From Hyphococcus sp. (lineage in GTDB: Bacteria; Pseudomonadota; Alphaproteobacteria; Caulobacterales; Parvularculaceae): a stretch of 64,000 bases of DNA. The position numbers and the translations under genes are program-made. Below, one piece after another: positions 44,689-53,248 of the stretch; position 1 is the first letter of the stretch, and every line of letters begins with the position of its first letter. The notes beneath the pieces were generated by a model that saw nothing but the letters and a program-made list of their open reading frames with translations, did no database searches and was not told the DNA's origin. Location: assembly GCA_021776335.1 (NCBI GenBank), contig JAJFGB010000006.1, positions 62,001 to 126,000 on the forward strand, given 5' to 3'.

Positions 44689-44717
44689 GAGATAGGCGCT
44701 CACTGAAGAGTTGTCAA
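44689..44717 (-). promoter_or_regulatory. Sigma70-like promoter of the short membrane peptide / C-rich RNA unit
   Basis: Minus strand TTGACA (44717-44712), 17-nt spacer, TATCTC (44694-44689). The -35 is perfect and the -10 matches four of six. The predicted transcript would start near 44683 and run about 335 nt to the terminator at 44349. Confidence 0.65.
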
Positions 44718-44884
44718 TGAACATTGTGCTAAGTATTCATTTTTTTTCGTTATAATTTCTATCCAACCGGGCAGATCGGCTAACTTACTAGGTGTTTATC
44801 TGGGTCTTTGAGAGATATGTCTGCTCACCTCGCGTTTTTGTGACGTGAGACGATATAATATAGCGCCACAATATAGCGTGGGCG

Positions 44885-45529
44885 CTACGCGACAGAGCTT
44901 GTCGGACTGGGCTTGCCGGCTGAAACGCTATGTGCTGCGCGCCAGGCAAAACCATCCAAAACGAGGTCGATGATGCCATTGAGCTCCGCAGCAAGCTCAT
45001 CAAACTCGCCCTCATGGAAGACAGCCGGGCTTGTAAAACGATAACCGGCATCCTGCAGGATTTTCGCGATACCAGACACGTCCTCAATGACGAAGCTGCC
45101 GTCAGTGTTTCCAAGCATCAGAATTTCCGATAATACCCTGCCCTCGGCATTTTCCCACTCAAGTGCTACTTTTGGACGGGCCGTAAGGAGTTCGCTGGAC
45201 AGCTCGTAGGCCTTCGGTTTGTCGTGAAACCGCTCATAAGCGAGTTTAAATTTAAGTATGAAAAACAAACGCAGCTTTTCCGCCGGGCTGCTGACTCTGT
45301 CATCCAAAACTTCGCGGAGGTTTGCGACCTGCTCACGACGGAGTTCCCGCACAAAGCTTTCCGCAATGTCCAGCTTGGACGCAAAATACCGGTAGAGGTT
45401 GCCGGTGGACATATTGCAGTCCTTAGCAATCTCGGACATGGTTGTTTTGCCGTAACCGTAATGCAGAAAGCGCCGACTCGCGGCGTGAAGAATTTGCTTT
45501 GCAGTTTCGTCTAGATTTTCTGTCGGCAT
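44885..45529 (-). CDS. TetR-family transcriptional regulator
   Basis: 214 residues. N-terminal TetR helix-turn-helix: AKQILHAASRRFLHYGYGKTTMSEIAKDCNMSTGNLYRYFASKLDIAESFV. The C-terminal ligand domain resembles a TetR_C group in which YRFTSPAVFHEGEFDELAAELNGIIDLVLDG is conserved. Ligand unknown. It is divergent from gpsA with only 66 nt between, so it may control itself and possibly gpsA through the repeat in that gap. Confidence 0.92.
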   Translation of the reverse strand: MPTENLDETAKQILHAASRRFLHYGYGKTTMSEIAKDCNMSTGNLYRYFASKLDIAESFVRELRREQVANLREVLDDRVSSPAEKLRLFFILKFKLAYERFHDKPKAYELSSELLTARPKVALEWENAEGRVLSEILMLGNTDGSFVIEDVSGIAKILQDAGYRFTSPAVFHEGEFDELAAELNGIIDLVLDGFAWRAAHSVSAGKPSPTSSVA

Positions 45530-45542
45530 GTCAGCCTGGCGG

Positions 45543-45588
45543 TTTACTGGTAATTAATATACAAATCGTTCATTCGTCAACCGGTAAA
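45543..45588. promoter_or_regulatory. Inverted repeat between TetR gene and gpsA
   Basis: TTTACTGG (45543-45550) and CCGGTAAA (45581-45588) are inverted copies with one mismatch, flanking an A/T-rich stretch. The minus-strand TTGACG near 45580 with an AT-rich box 17 nt further (TTAATT) could be the TetR promoter. It is a plausible operator, not proven. Confidence 0.45.
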
Positions 45589-45595
45589 TTATTCC

Positions 45596-46606
45596 ATGCA
45601 TAGCGTCGAGCCTTTTTCATCCGTTGCAGTTATCGGCGGCGGCGCCTGGGGTACTGCGCTCGCCAATCTATGTGCAACCAACGGCATTGCAACGACGCTT
45701 TGGGCGCGAGAGGCGGCCGTTGCAGAGGCCATTAACAAAACCCATGAAAATAGTGAGTTTCTCACGGGCGTGCCTTTGGCGCCGGCGCTGAAGGCGACAA
45801 ATGATCTCGGTATGGCTGCATCCAGCGATGCCATACTCTTTGTCGTCCCGGCGCAATTTGCGAGACCGGTCTTTGGCCAGCTAAAAGGTCTCGCCCGCCC
45901 AAAGATTCCAGTTGCGCTTTGCTCAAAAGGCATTGAACGCGACACAGGCCTTTTGATGACCCAAGCCATTGAAGAGGTATGGCCGGAGGCAGCCCCTGCG
46001 GTGTTGTCAGGCCCAAGCTTTGCCCGGGACGTTGCGAAAGGTATGCCCACCGCGGTTACACTTGCTTGCGCCGATCAGACCCTTGGCGAGCGTTGGATTT
46101 CCACTATTGGCGCACCCCATTTCCGGCCCTACCTGAGCCATGACCTCATCGGCGCTGAACTCGGCGGCGCCGTCAAGAATGTATTGGCAATCGCTGCCGG
46201 TACGGTCGAGGGCAAAGGCCTCGGCGAGAGCGCGCGAGCCGCTTTGATCGCACGCGGGTTCGCTGAGTTTCAAAGACTCGGGGTAGCACTCGGCGCCCAG
46301 GCTCAAACCATGGTCGGACTATCGGGCCTTGGCGACCTCATCCTGACCGCGAGTTCACCACAGTCACGGAACATGTCTCTGGGGCTCGAGCTTGGAAAAG
46401 GCCGCGCGCTGGAGGAAATTCTGGCGGAGCGTAACAGTGTAAGCGAAGGTGTTGCGAGCGCCGCTGCGGTAACCAATCTCGCAGCCAAAGCCGGTGTTGA
46501 AATGCCTATCTGCGCGGCGGTTTCGGCACTGGTTGGTGGGGCTGAAACCATCGACAAAATTATCGCTGATCTACTCGCGCGCCCATTCAAATCGGAAGCA
46601 AAATAA
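45596..46606 (+). CDS. gpsA: NAD(P)-dependent glycerol-3-phosphate dehydrogenase
   Basis: Makes sn-glycerol 3-phosphate from dihydroxyacetone phosphate for phospholipids. 336 residues: VAVIGGGAWGTALANLCATNG (dinucleotide site), FVVPAQFARPV, LCSKGIERDTGLL, VLSGPSFARDVAKGMPTAVTLA, GGAVKNVLAIAAGTVEGKGLGESARAALIARGFAE (catalytic Lys) and GLSGLGDLILTASSPQSRN. It overlaps the YciI gene by one base (TAATG). In many relatives tsaD directly precedes gpsA; here 1.8 kb intervene. Confidence 0.97.
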   Translation: MHSVEPFSSVAVIGGGAWGTALANLCATNGIATTLWAREAAVAEAINKTHENSEFLTGVPLAPALKATNDLGMAASSDAILFVVPAQFARPVFGQLKGLARPKIPVALCSKGIERDTGLLMTQAIEEVWPEAAPAVLSGPSFARDVAKGMPTAVTLACADQTLGERWISTIGAPHFRPYLSHDLIGAELGGAVKNVLAIAAGTVEGKGLGESARAALIARGFAEFQRLGVALGAQAQTMVGLSGLGDLILTASSPQSRNMSLGLELGKGRALEEILAERNSVSEGVASAAAVTNLAAKAGVEMPICAAVSALVGGAETIDKIIADLLARPFKSEAK

Positions 46607-46899
46607 TGCCGGAATTTGTTCTTCTTTGCCGTGACAAAAAAGACAGCCTTGAGCTGCGCATGGCAACGCGTGAAACGCATCTCGATTATGTCGCCAAGGC
46701 GGAAAACCCGGTCCTTTTGGCGGGTCCGATTCTCGATAGCGATGACAAGCCGGAAGGCAGCCTGTTAATCATATCGGCCGCAGACAAGGACGACGCAAAG
46801 CGCTTTGCTGACAACGACCCTTATGCTTTGGCAGGTCTGTTTGCACATGTAGAAATCTTGCCATACCGCATCGTCAGAGGCAAAATAGCTAAAGAATAA
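46606..46899 (+). CDS. YciI-family protein
   Basis: 97 residues with the dimeric alpha+beta-barrel YciI pattern: MPEFVLLCRDKKDSLELRMATRETHLDYVAKA, LLAGPILDSDDKPEGSLLII, AKRFADNDPYALAGLF and VEILPYRIVRG. The His-Asp pair of the putative active site is visible in RETHLDY and DDP-like NDPY. YciI proteins often ride with gpsA in Alphaproteobacteria; the function is unknown. Translationally coupled to gpsA. Confidence 0.9.
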   Translation: MPEFVLLCRDKKDSLELRMATRETHLDYVAKAENPVLLAGPILDSDDKPEGSLLIISAADKDDAKRFADNDPYALAGLFAHVEILPYRIVRGKIAKE

Positions 46900-46906
46900 C
46901 AGCCGC

Positions 46907-47293
46907 TTAACGGCGTCGCTTATAGGCGCGGCAGCTCGCTTCATAGGGTTTTGCCGAAAGCCGCGCATTCCACCCGGCTGTCCAGGCATCACCGCCGCTA
47001 ACCCCGCCGCGTGCGCGGCATTGTTCAAAACCAGTTCGATATTCCGGAGAAAGAACCTGCGCCCTGCCGGCAAGCTGGAAGGCTTCATCATAGCATTGGC
47101 AGACCAAATCCTGGCCCGAAACCGCAGTAAGGGTGGGCGCGCCGCCGGACGAAACGGTTGTCGTCGTCGATCCTGTTGTTGAAGAACCGTCGCCATTGCC
47201 AAATCTAGTATTGGCGGCCGCGTAAACGGCTACCGACAAGACAACAAGCGCCAGAATGCCCCCGAACATTGCTTCAATATTAAAACTACGCAT
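46907..47293 (-). CDS. Hypothetical membrane-anchored protein with a small Cys-containing domain
   Basis: I do not recognise it. 128 residues: one N-terminal helix (IEAMFGGILALVVLSVAVYAAAN), a Ser/Thr/Gly linker (DGSSTTGSTTTTVSSGG), then a small outer domain with four cysteines (LVCQCYDEAF, FEQCRARGG, YEASCRAYKRRR) that could form two disulfides in the periplasm. ATG at 47293 with GAGGGG upstream; the track start is 42 nt too long. Convergent with the gpsA pair, 7 nt apart. Confidence 0.75.
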   Translation of the reverse strand: MRSFNIEAMFGGILALVVLSVAVYAAANTRFGNGDGSSTTGSTTTTVSSGGAPTLTAVSGQDLVCQCYDEAFQLAGRAQVLSPEYRTGFEQCRARGGVSGGDAWTAGWNARLSAKPYEASCRAYKRRR

Positions 47294-47457
47294 GACGACC
47301 CCTCGCAGCGTTCGCGCCGGAGATACGCCCGGCATAATACGGTAAGCATAGCCCGAAGCTGCGGGTTAAAAAAGGGTTAATATCGTGGAAACGGCGCTGT
47401 GTGCGGCACTTGACGGCACAGCGAAGGGCTGGCGATCTTCCCATCTGAAAGGTGAAA

Positions 47458-48198
47458 ATGGCCGTAGAAGCGATAAAAACCTGCCTGGTTGTCGGCGCCG
47501 GGGACGGCCTTGGCGGCGCCCTCGCGAGAGCATTTGCCGCCGAAGGGCTTAGCGTCTGCATCACGCGACGGCCGCGCCATATGGAACAATTGGAGGCGCT
47601 CGCGACCACTATCCGAAACGCCGGCCATCAAGCACAGGCCTTTGGGCTCGATGCGCGGAACGAAACGGAAATAATTGCCCTCGTGGACCGGATCGAACGG
47701 GAAATAGGCGCGCTCGAAATTGTGGTTTTCAACATCGGCGCGAATGTCTGGTTTCCCATTACGGAAACCACCGCTCGTGTTTATTCCAAGATTTGGGAGA
47801 TGGCAGCGCTCGCAGGGTTTCTTGCCGGCCGTGAAGCGGCAAGAGTGATGGCGCCGCGCGGGCGCGGGACAATTTTGTTCACCGGCGCCAGCGCGAGCCT
47901 GCGCGGGCGAGCACATTTTTCGGCCTTCGCCAGCGCCAAACATTCACTACGCGCACTCGCGCAATCCATGGCGCGGGAACTTGGCCCCAAAGGCGTTCAT
48001 GTCGCTCACGTGATTATCGATGGTGTGATCGAGGGCGCTTTCGCGCGCGAGAACATACACGATATCGATGCGCGTCTTGGCGGTGATGAAATTCTCAAGC
48101 CCGATGAAATCGCACGGAATTATGTCTGGCTTTGGAAACAGGGCCGGTCGGCATGGACTCACGAATTAGATTTAAGGCCGTGGACGGAAGAATGGTGA
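47458..48198 (+). CDS. Short-chain dehydrogenase/reductase with Phe in place of the catalytic Tyr
   Basis: About 246 residues. Rossmann start CLVVGAGDGLGGALARAFAAEG, FNIGANV at the NNAG position, and FSAFASAKHSLRALAQSMARELGPKGVHVAHVIIDG at the active site. The usual YxxxK reads FASAK, so the general acid Tyr is missing. As far as I recall this substitution recurs in the subgroup containing HVAHVIIDG, so it is likely family-specific rather than damage. The ATG at 47458 (AAAGGTG upstream) is preferred to the track GTG. The next gene starts 4 nt after the stop. Confidence 0.85.
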   Translation: MAVEAIKTCLVVGAGDGLGGALARAFAAEGLSVCITRRPRHMEQLEALATTIRNAGHQAQAFGLDARNETEIIALVDRIEREIGALEIVVFNIGANVWFPITETTARVYSKIWEMAALAGFLAGREAARVMAPRGRGTILFTGASASLRGRAHFSAFASAKHSLRALAQSMARELGPKGVHVAHVIIDGVIEGAFARENIHDIDARLGGDEILKPDEIARNYVWLWKQGRSAWTHELDLRPWTEEW

Positions 48199-48202
48199 AT
48201 TG

Positions 48203-48814
48203 ATGACCAAAACTGTGGACTTTATTTTCGACTTCGCCAGCCCAAATTGCTACCTCGCTTACAGGGCGCTCGGATCTTATCCCGAATTATCGAGAGCTGA
48301 AATCAAACTTATCCCATGTCTCCTCGGCGGTGTATTCAAAGCAACCGGAAACCAGCCGCCCATGGCGGCATTTGCCGGCGTCAAAGGCAAGCTTGAATAT
48401 GAAATGCTTGAGATACGGCGTTTCTGCACCACGCATAAGCTCGACAAGTTTGCCTTCAATCCGCATTTTCCGATCAACACACTCTTGCTGATGCGCGGGT
48501 TAATCGCCGCGGAAATCGAAAATTGCGAAGCGCCCTATATCGAAGCTGTCCTCGCAGGCATGTGGGAAACCGGCAAAAACATGAACAACCCGGAAGTCAT
48601 TTCTGGCGTTCTCGCTGATGCCGGGCTCGATACGCAAACCCTTCTCACCAAATCCCAGGATCCAGCGGTGAAACAAAAGCTTATCGACAACACGAATGCG
48701 GCGGTGACGCGCGGCGTATTCGGATTACCGGTCTTTTTGGTCGGCGATGAGATGTTTTTCGGCAAGGAACGCCTGACACAGGTAGAAGCCGCGATCGGCA
48801 TTGATCCTACTTAG
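48203..48814 (+). CDS. 2-hydroxychromene-2-carboxylate isomerase family protein (DsbA/kappa-GST fold)
   Basis: 203 residues: VDFIFDFASPNCYLAYRAL (glutathione-site Ser), LIPCLLGGVFKATGN, FCTTHKLDKFAFNPHFPINTLLLMRG and AAVTRGVFGLPVFLVGDEMFFGKERL. Named after the naphthalene-pathway isomerase, but most genomic members, including ones beside an SDR gene as here, have unknown glutathione-dependent roles. No aromatic-degradation genes are nearby. ATG at 48203. The 3' end overlaps ppa by 8 nt in convergent orientation. Confidence 0.88.
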   Translation: MTKTVDFIFDFASPNCYLAYRALGSYPELSRAEIKLIPCLLGGVFKATGNQPPMAAFAGVKGKLEYEMLEIRRFCTTHKLDKFAFNPHFPINTLLLMRGLIAAEIENCEAPYIEAVLAGMWETGKNMNNPEVISGVLADAGLDTQTLLTKSQDPAVKQKLIDNTNAAVTRGVFGLPVFLVGDEMFFGKERLTQVEAAIGIDPT

Positions 48815-49331
48815 CAGCCTCAACGCCTTTCAAGATCAGCGCCTCCGCGTCCTCGGGTCCGCGCCAACCAACGAGCTTTACCCACTTATCCGGCTCCAGA
48901 TCCTTGTAATGCGAAAAGAAATGACTGATCCGCTCAATCAATATCTCTGGAAGATCTGTGTAATGATTGATCTTCGAGTAATAGCGGGTGAGCCGCGGCG
49001 CTGGAACGGCTAGAATTTTTTCATCAAGCCCCGCCTCGTCCTCCATCAACAAAACACCGACGGGACGGGCGCCAACCACCGCCCCCGGAAAGAGCGGGCG
49101 ATTGCCGACAACCATAATGTCGACAGCATCACCATCGTCAGCGAGTGTGTGCGGAACAAATCCGTAATTACACGGATACCGCATATCAGTGTATAAAAAG
49201 CGATCAACAAACATCGCGCCAGAAGGTTTATCGATCTCATATTTTATGGCGTCGCCGCCAAGCGGCACTTCAATGACGACATTCACATCTTTGGGCGGGT
49301 TGACGCCAATTTTTATCTTCGAAAGGTCCAT
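48807..49331 (-). CDS. ppa: Inorganic pyrophosphatase (family I)
   Basis: Hydrolyses pyrophosphate and drives biosynthetic reactions forward. 174 residues, the standard hexameric size: VVIEVPLGGDAIKYEIDKPSGAMFVDRFLYTDMRYPCNYGFVPHTLADDGDAVDIMVV (the metal-site Asp cluster), ILAVPAPRLTRYYSKINHYTDLPE, ISHFFSHYKDLEPDKWVKLVGW. Four nt after the argG stop on the same strand, likely co-transcribed. Confidence 0.97.
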   Translation of the reverse strand: MDLSKIKIGVNPPKDVNVVIEVPLGGDAIKYEIDKPSGAMFVDRFLYTDMRYPCNYGFVPHTLADDGDAVDIMVVGNRPLFPGAVVGARPVGVLLMEDEAGLDEKILAVPAPRLTRYYSKINHYTDLPEILIERISHFFSHYKDLEPDKWVKLVGWRGPEDAEALILKGVEAAK

Positions 49332-49335
49332 CGCA

Positions 49336-50559
49336 TCAGCCTATCATCTTGTTACGTCGCGCGAGAAGTTTAAGACGCAGGGCATTTAGCCTGATGAAAC
49401 CCTCGGCGTCTTTTTGATCATAGACGGCGTCTTCTTCAAAGGTCACATGGGCTTCAGAATAGATCGTGTTCGGTGATGAGCGGCCAACGATATTCACGGA
49501 GCCCTTATAGAGTTTCACCTTGACCAGACCCGCTACATGCTCCTGGCTTTTGTCGATTGCGGCCTGCAGCATTTCCCGTTCCGGCGCATACCAGAAGCCA
49601 TTATAAATAAGCTCTGCATAGCGGGGCATCAATTCGTCTTTTAGATGCGCTGCACCGCGATCAAGCGTGATCTGTTCGATGCCACGATGCGCCGCAAGCA
49701 AAATCGCACCGCCTGGCGTTTCATAGACGCCGCGGGATTTCATCCCGACAAAACGGTTTTCAACCAGATCCAGTCGGCCAATGCCGTGCTTGCCGCCAAG
49801 CTCGTTCAGGCCGGTGAGCAATTCGGCGGGCGATAATTTTTCGCCGTTGATCGAAACAGCATCGCCGCGCTCAAATCCAATTTCGACAATCTCGGCTTCA
49901 TCCGGCGCCATTTCCGGGTCCACCGTACGCTGATAAACATAATCCGGCGCCATTTGCGCCGGGTCTTCCAACACCTTCCCTTCAGACGATGTATGGAGAA
50001 GATTGGCGTCAACAGAAAAAGGCGCCTCGCCGCGCTTGTCCTTCGGGATTTCAATCTGATTTTTTTCCGCCCAGTCGATCAATTTTTCGCGGGAATTCAG
50101 ATCCCACTCCCGCCAGGGGGCGATCACATGAATGTCCGGATTGAGCGCATAGGCGTTTAATTCAAACCGCACCTGGTCATTACCCTTGCCGGTCGCGCCG
50201 TGCGAGATCGCGTCAGCGCCCGTCTCCGCTGCGATTTCCACAAGCCGCTTGGCAATCAGCGGGCGGGCGATAGACGTGCCTAAAAGATAAAGCCCTTCAT
50301 AGACCGCATTGGCGCGGAACATCGGAAAAACAAAATCGCGCACGAATTCTTCGCGCAGATCCTCGATATAGATCTCTTTGATCCCTGCCCGCTCAGCCTT
50401 GCGCCGGGCAGGCTCCAGCTCCTCGCCCTGGCCCAAATCCGCGGTGAAGGTCACGACTTCGCAGTCATATTCCACCTGCAGCCATTTCAAGATGACCGAC
50501 GTATCGAGCCCGCCGGAATAGGCGAGGACGACTTTGTTGATGTCTTTTTTCTCGGGCAT
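49336..50559 (-). CDS. argG: Argininosuccinate synthase
   Basis: Joins citrulline and aspartate with ATP in arginine synthesis. 407 residues: [18 protein letters not shown] (PP-loop), [37 protein letters not shown] and [26 protein letters not shown]. The ATG at 50559 has GGAGCGCAAGC upstream; the track start adds 14 residues. It heads a two-gene run with ppa. Confidence 0.97.
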   Translation of the reverse strand: MPEKKDINKVVLAYSGGLDTSVILKWLQVEYDCEVVTFTADLGQGEELEPARRKAERAGIKEIYIEDLREEFVRDFVFPMFRANAVYEGLYLLGTSIARPLIAKRLVEIAAETGADAISHGATGKGNDQVRFELNAYALNPDIHVIAPWREWDLNSREKLIDWAEKNQIEIPKDKRGEAPFSVDANLLHTSSEGKVLEDPAQMAPDYVYQRTVDPEMAPDEAEIVEIGFERGDAVSINGEKLSPAELLTGLNELGGKHGIGRLDLVENRFVGMKSRGVYETPGGAILLAAHRGIEQITLDRGAAHLKDELMPRYAELIYNGFWYAPEREMLQAAIDKSQEHVAGLVKVKLYKGSVNIVGRSSPNTIYSEAHVTFEEDAVYDQKDAEGFIRLNALRLKLLARRNKMIG

Positions 50560-50612
50560 GCTTGCGCTCCATATGCTGCGTCGCAGCACATAGCGCGCCA
50601 ATCGCCCGCGCG

Positions 50613-51926
50613 CTAGTTCTGATTAAACAGCGTCGTTGCTGCAATAACCATCGCTTCAGTGCCCAGTTTGATCGCCGGTTCAGGCTCGACCTTGAAGAAG
50701 GGTGAATGATGCGATGGCGCATCGTCGACTTCGTTAGCGGGGGTGCCGCCGACGCTGAAGTAAACGCCTTTGACGCCACTTTCCGGCGTGACGAAATACG
50801 CAAAATCTTCCGCGCCCATCCCCTCCCGCGGCTTGTCGAGCAACACGCCCTCGCCGAGCTGCGCAGTAAAGGCCGCCCGGATCAGTTCAGCCGTCGCCGT
50901 GTCATTGATGGTCGGCGGCGTTGTTTCGGTCTTGGACCGGATCACCTCCGGCATCAGCTTTTTCGGAACGCCCATTGAGATCGCGACACCTTCGGCAACG
51001 CGATCAATAGCATCAAGAAGCTGTGTGCGAGTTTCCGGATTGTTGGAGCGCACGGTCAATTGCATCTCAACGCGATCGCTAATGATGTTGTGCTTAAATC
51101 CACCATGAATTGCGCCAACCGTGATGACCCCCGCCTCCTGAGGCGCGATTGTACGCGACACCACCGATTGCAGCGAAACAACAATCTGCGACGCGACCAG
51201 CACCGGATCAATTCCCTTATGTGGCGCTGCGCCATGGGCGCCCACGCCATGCACGACAATATCAACGCTGTCAGAACTCGAATAGCTGATGCCCGTTGAG
51301 GCTTGAATGCGGCCCGTTGGCGTATTCGCCGAGACATGAAAAGCAAGCGCGTAATCAGGTTTCGGAAAGCGCTTATAAAGCCCGTCCTCAAGCATCATCC
51401 GGGCGCCGGAAATTCGTTCCTCCGCAGGCTGCCCAATAAGAACAATCGTTCCGGACCACGTGTCCTTGCGCGCCGCCATTTGACGCGCCGTACCCACCAG
51501 AGACGTCATATGTGTGTCATGTCCGCAGGCATGCATCACGGGCTTAACAATGCCGTCGATATCTTCCTGGGTTGCGCTGGACATATAGGAAAGGCCGCTG
51601 TCTTCCTTGACCGGCAGCCCGTCCATATCAGCACGGATCATTACCGTCGGCCCCTCGCCATTCTGCATCACCGCAACGACGCCAGTGCCGCCAATGCCTT
51701 CGGTAACGTCATAGCCTAGCGCCTGGATTTCAGCGGCGAGACGCTTCGAGGTCTCAAACTCACGATGCGACAGCTCAGGGTTTTCATGAAAATGTGTGAA
51801 TAACGCTTCCAGATTTTGGTCGTAATCAGCTGCTATATCTGCGCGAAGATCAGATTGCGCATGTGACGGCGCAGCAAAAGCAAGCGCTCCAATTGCGATA
51901 AACGATGCAAAAACTTCGATTTTCAT
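50613..51926 (-). CDS. Secreted M20-family amidohydrolase
   Basis: 437 residues with signal peptide [24 protein letters not shown]. The M20D amidohydrolase pattern is complete: [56 protein letters not shown] (metal Cys/His), [32 protein letters not shown] and [22 protein letters not shown]. Relatives cleave N-acyl amino acids or aminobenzoyl/hippurate-type amides. Periplasmic location inferred. GAGGGATATTTC precedes the ATG. Divergent from the GSGD-repeat gene. Confidence 0.9.
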   Translation of the reverse strand: MKIEVFASFIAIGALAFAAPSHAQSDLRADIAADYDQNLEALFTHFHENPELSHREFETSKRLAAEIQALGYDVTEGIGGTGVVAVMQNGEGPTVMIRADMDGLPVKEDSGLSYMSSATQEDIDGIVKPVMHACGHDTHMTSLVGTARQMAARKDTWSGTIVLIGQPAEERISGARMMLEDGLYKRFPKPDYALAFHVSANTPTGRIQASTGISYSSSDSVDIVVHGVGAHGAAPHKGIDPVLVASQIVVSLQSVVSRTIAPQEAGVITVGAIHGGFKHNIISDRVEMQLTVRSNNPETRTQLLDAIDRVAEGVAISMGVPKKLMPEVIRSKTETTPPTINDTATAELIRAAFTAQLGEGVLLDKPREGMGAEDFAYFVTPESGVKGVYFSVGGTPANEVDDAPSHHSPFFKVEPEPAIKLGTEAMVIAATTLFNQN

Positions 51927-52117
51927 GAAATATCCCTCCAGACGGTTTGGCGCGACCGTAGTCGCGAATACCGGATGCGTAAACGATGCTTGTGCAGGGA
52001 ATTAGCGGCGACCCGTTTTCCCGACGGGCCGAACCGAGCCTGCGACGATTGTGGCGGGCCTGTCGCCGACCTACACTCGGCGATGAATTTTGAAGGTTGA
52101 AACGAAGGGACCGGGCC

Positions 52118-53167
52118 ATGACCGCATTTTCAAAAACTATCATCAGTTCAGTCGCATTAAGCGCACTGGCGACGGCGGCATTTGCCGATGAAACCGCCAA
52201 TTTTGCCAATGTGAAAGGCCTTGTGATCGAGGACTTTATTGGAACCGTCGAAATCAAAACCCTGCGCCGCGGCGAGACACGCGTCGTCATGACAGACGGC
52301 GCCGACGCCTCATACCCGGTCAGAATGAACGCCGCTAACGGCGTCCTCACTATCAAGAGCGACGAAGACCCTGAAGATGCGCGGTGGTGGGATGAGGTCA
52401 ACTGGAGAAAGCGCGATGGTAAAGCGTTCGAACGTTACCTTCAGGGTTTCCCAAAGCTGGTTATTTCAGTGCCGCAAGGAACAAATGTTTCTTTTGATAG
52501 CGCCGTTACGCTTTTAAATGCGGGCGACATTGGCGGCGATGTTCTCGTCGATGAGGGGCACGTGGAAGGCGAGATCGGCAACGTAAATTCGGCCGACATC
52601 AACATTCACGGATCAGCTGATTTGAAAATTGGCAACGTTGTAGAAGCGCTTGATATTGAAATCCACGGATCAGGCGATGTGGTTGCAGGCACAGCGAAAG
52701 CTCTTCTCGTTGACATTCACGGGTCAGGCGATGTGCGTGTCGGCAATATCGCCGGCGCCGCAGAAGTGAGCATAGCGGGCTCCGGTGACGTTAATCTCGG
52801 ACAGGTCGACGGGCCCAGCAGTATTAAGATCCACGGATCAGGCGATGTCGACGCCGGCGACATTAAGAGCAGTGCAAATATTTCAACTCATGGATCCGGG
52901 GACGTGTCTCTCGCCAGCGTCGCCGGCAAGACCACCGTCTCCATCCAAGGCAGCGGTGACAGCATCATTTACGGCGGCCGGTCTGAAGATTTAACGGTCA
53001 GGGTTCGCGGCTCCGGCGATTTCAGACATCATGGTGTTGCCACAAACCCTGATGTTTCCGTCAGAGGTAATGGCGACGTCTATATCAGTAAATATGAAGG
53101 ATCGATCCGCGCCAGCGGCGACGGCGACATCAGGATCGCCGGCGTGGATTATGGGGACGATAACTAG
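52118..53167 (+). CDS. Secreted GIN-domain (DUF2807) protein with about ten GSGD beta-helix repeats
   Basis: 349 residues. Signal peptide MTAFSKTIISSVALSALATAAFADE, a globular stretch of about 120 residues (including DEDPEDARWWDEVNWRKRDGKAFERYL), then repeats about 20 residues long built on IHGSGDV (IHGSADLKIG, IHGSGDVVAG, IHGSGDVRVG, IAGSGDVNLG, IHGSGDVDAG, THGSGDVSLA, IQGSGDSIIY, VRGSGDFRHH, VRGNGDVYIS, IRASGDGDIR). GIN-domain proteins fold as right-handed beta helices and are exported; roles in adhesion are suggested but unproven. ATG at 52118 with AAGGGA seven bases upstream. Confidence 0.85.
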   Translation: MTAFSKTIISSVALSALATAAFADETANFANVKGLVIEDFIGTVEIKTLRRGETRVVMTDGADASYPVRMNAANGVLTIKSDEDPEDARWWDEVNWRKRDGKAFERYLQGFPKLVISVPQGTNVSFDSAVTLLNAGDIGGDVLVDEGHVEGEIGNVNSADINIHGSADLKIGNVVEALDIEIHGSGDVVAGTAKALLVDIHGSGDVRVGNIAGAAEVSIAGSGDVNLGQVDGPSSIKIHGSGDVDAGDIKSSANISTHGSGDVSLASVAGKTTVSIQGSGDSIIYGGRSEDLTVRVRGSGDFRHHGVATNPDVSVRGNGDVYISKYEGSIRASGDGDIRIAGVDYGDDN

Positions 53168-53180
53168 CGCGTCGGCCCGC

Positions 53181-53224
53181 GCGCAAACGCGCGCCCACCA
53201 AAATCTCGACCGCCTTCGCGGTCG
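53181..53224. other. Two hairpins between convergent genes
   Basis: GCGCG-CAAA-CGCGC near 53181-53195 and CGACCGC-CTTC-GCGGTCG at 53207-53224 follow the GSGD-repeat gene. The second is a perfect 7-bp stem with a stable tetraloop. Neither is followed by a T tract, so termination is possible but not classical. Confidence 0.4.
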
Positions 53225-53248
53225 GGGTGAACTTGGCGACTACGCACT

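Noticed and set aside
52620-53160. CRISPR-like or tandem-repeat array from recurring ATCCACGGATCAGGCGATGT
   Set aside because: The copies are in frame, diverged and encode the GSGD beta-helix repeats.
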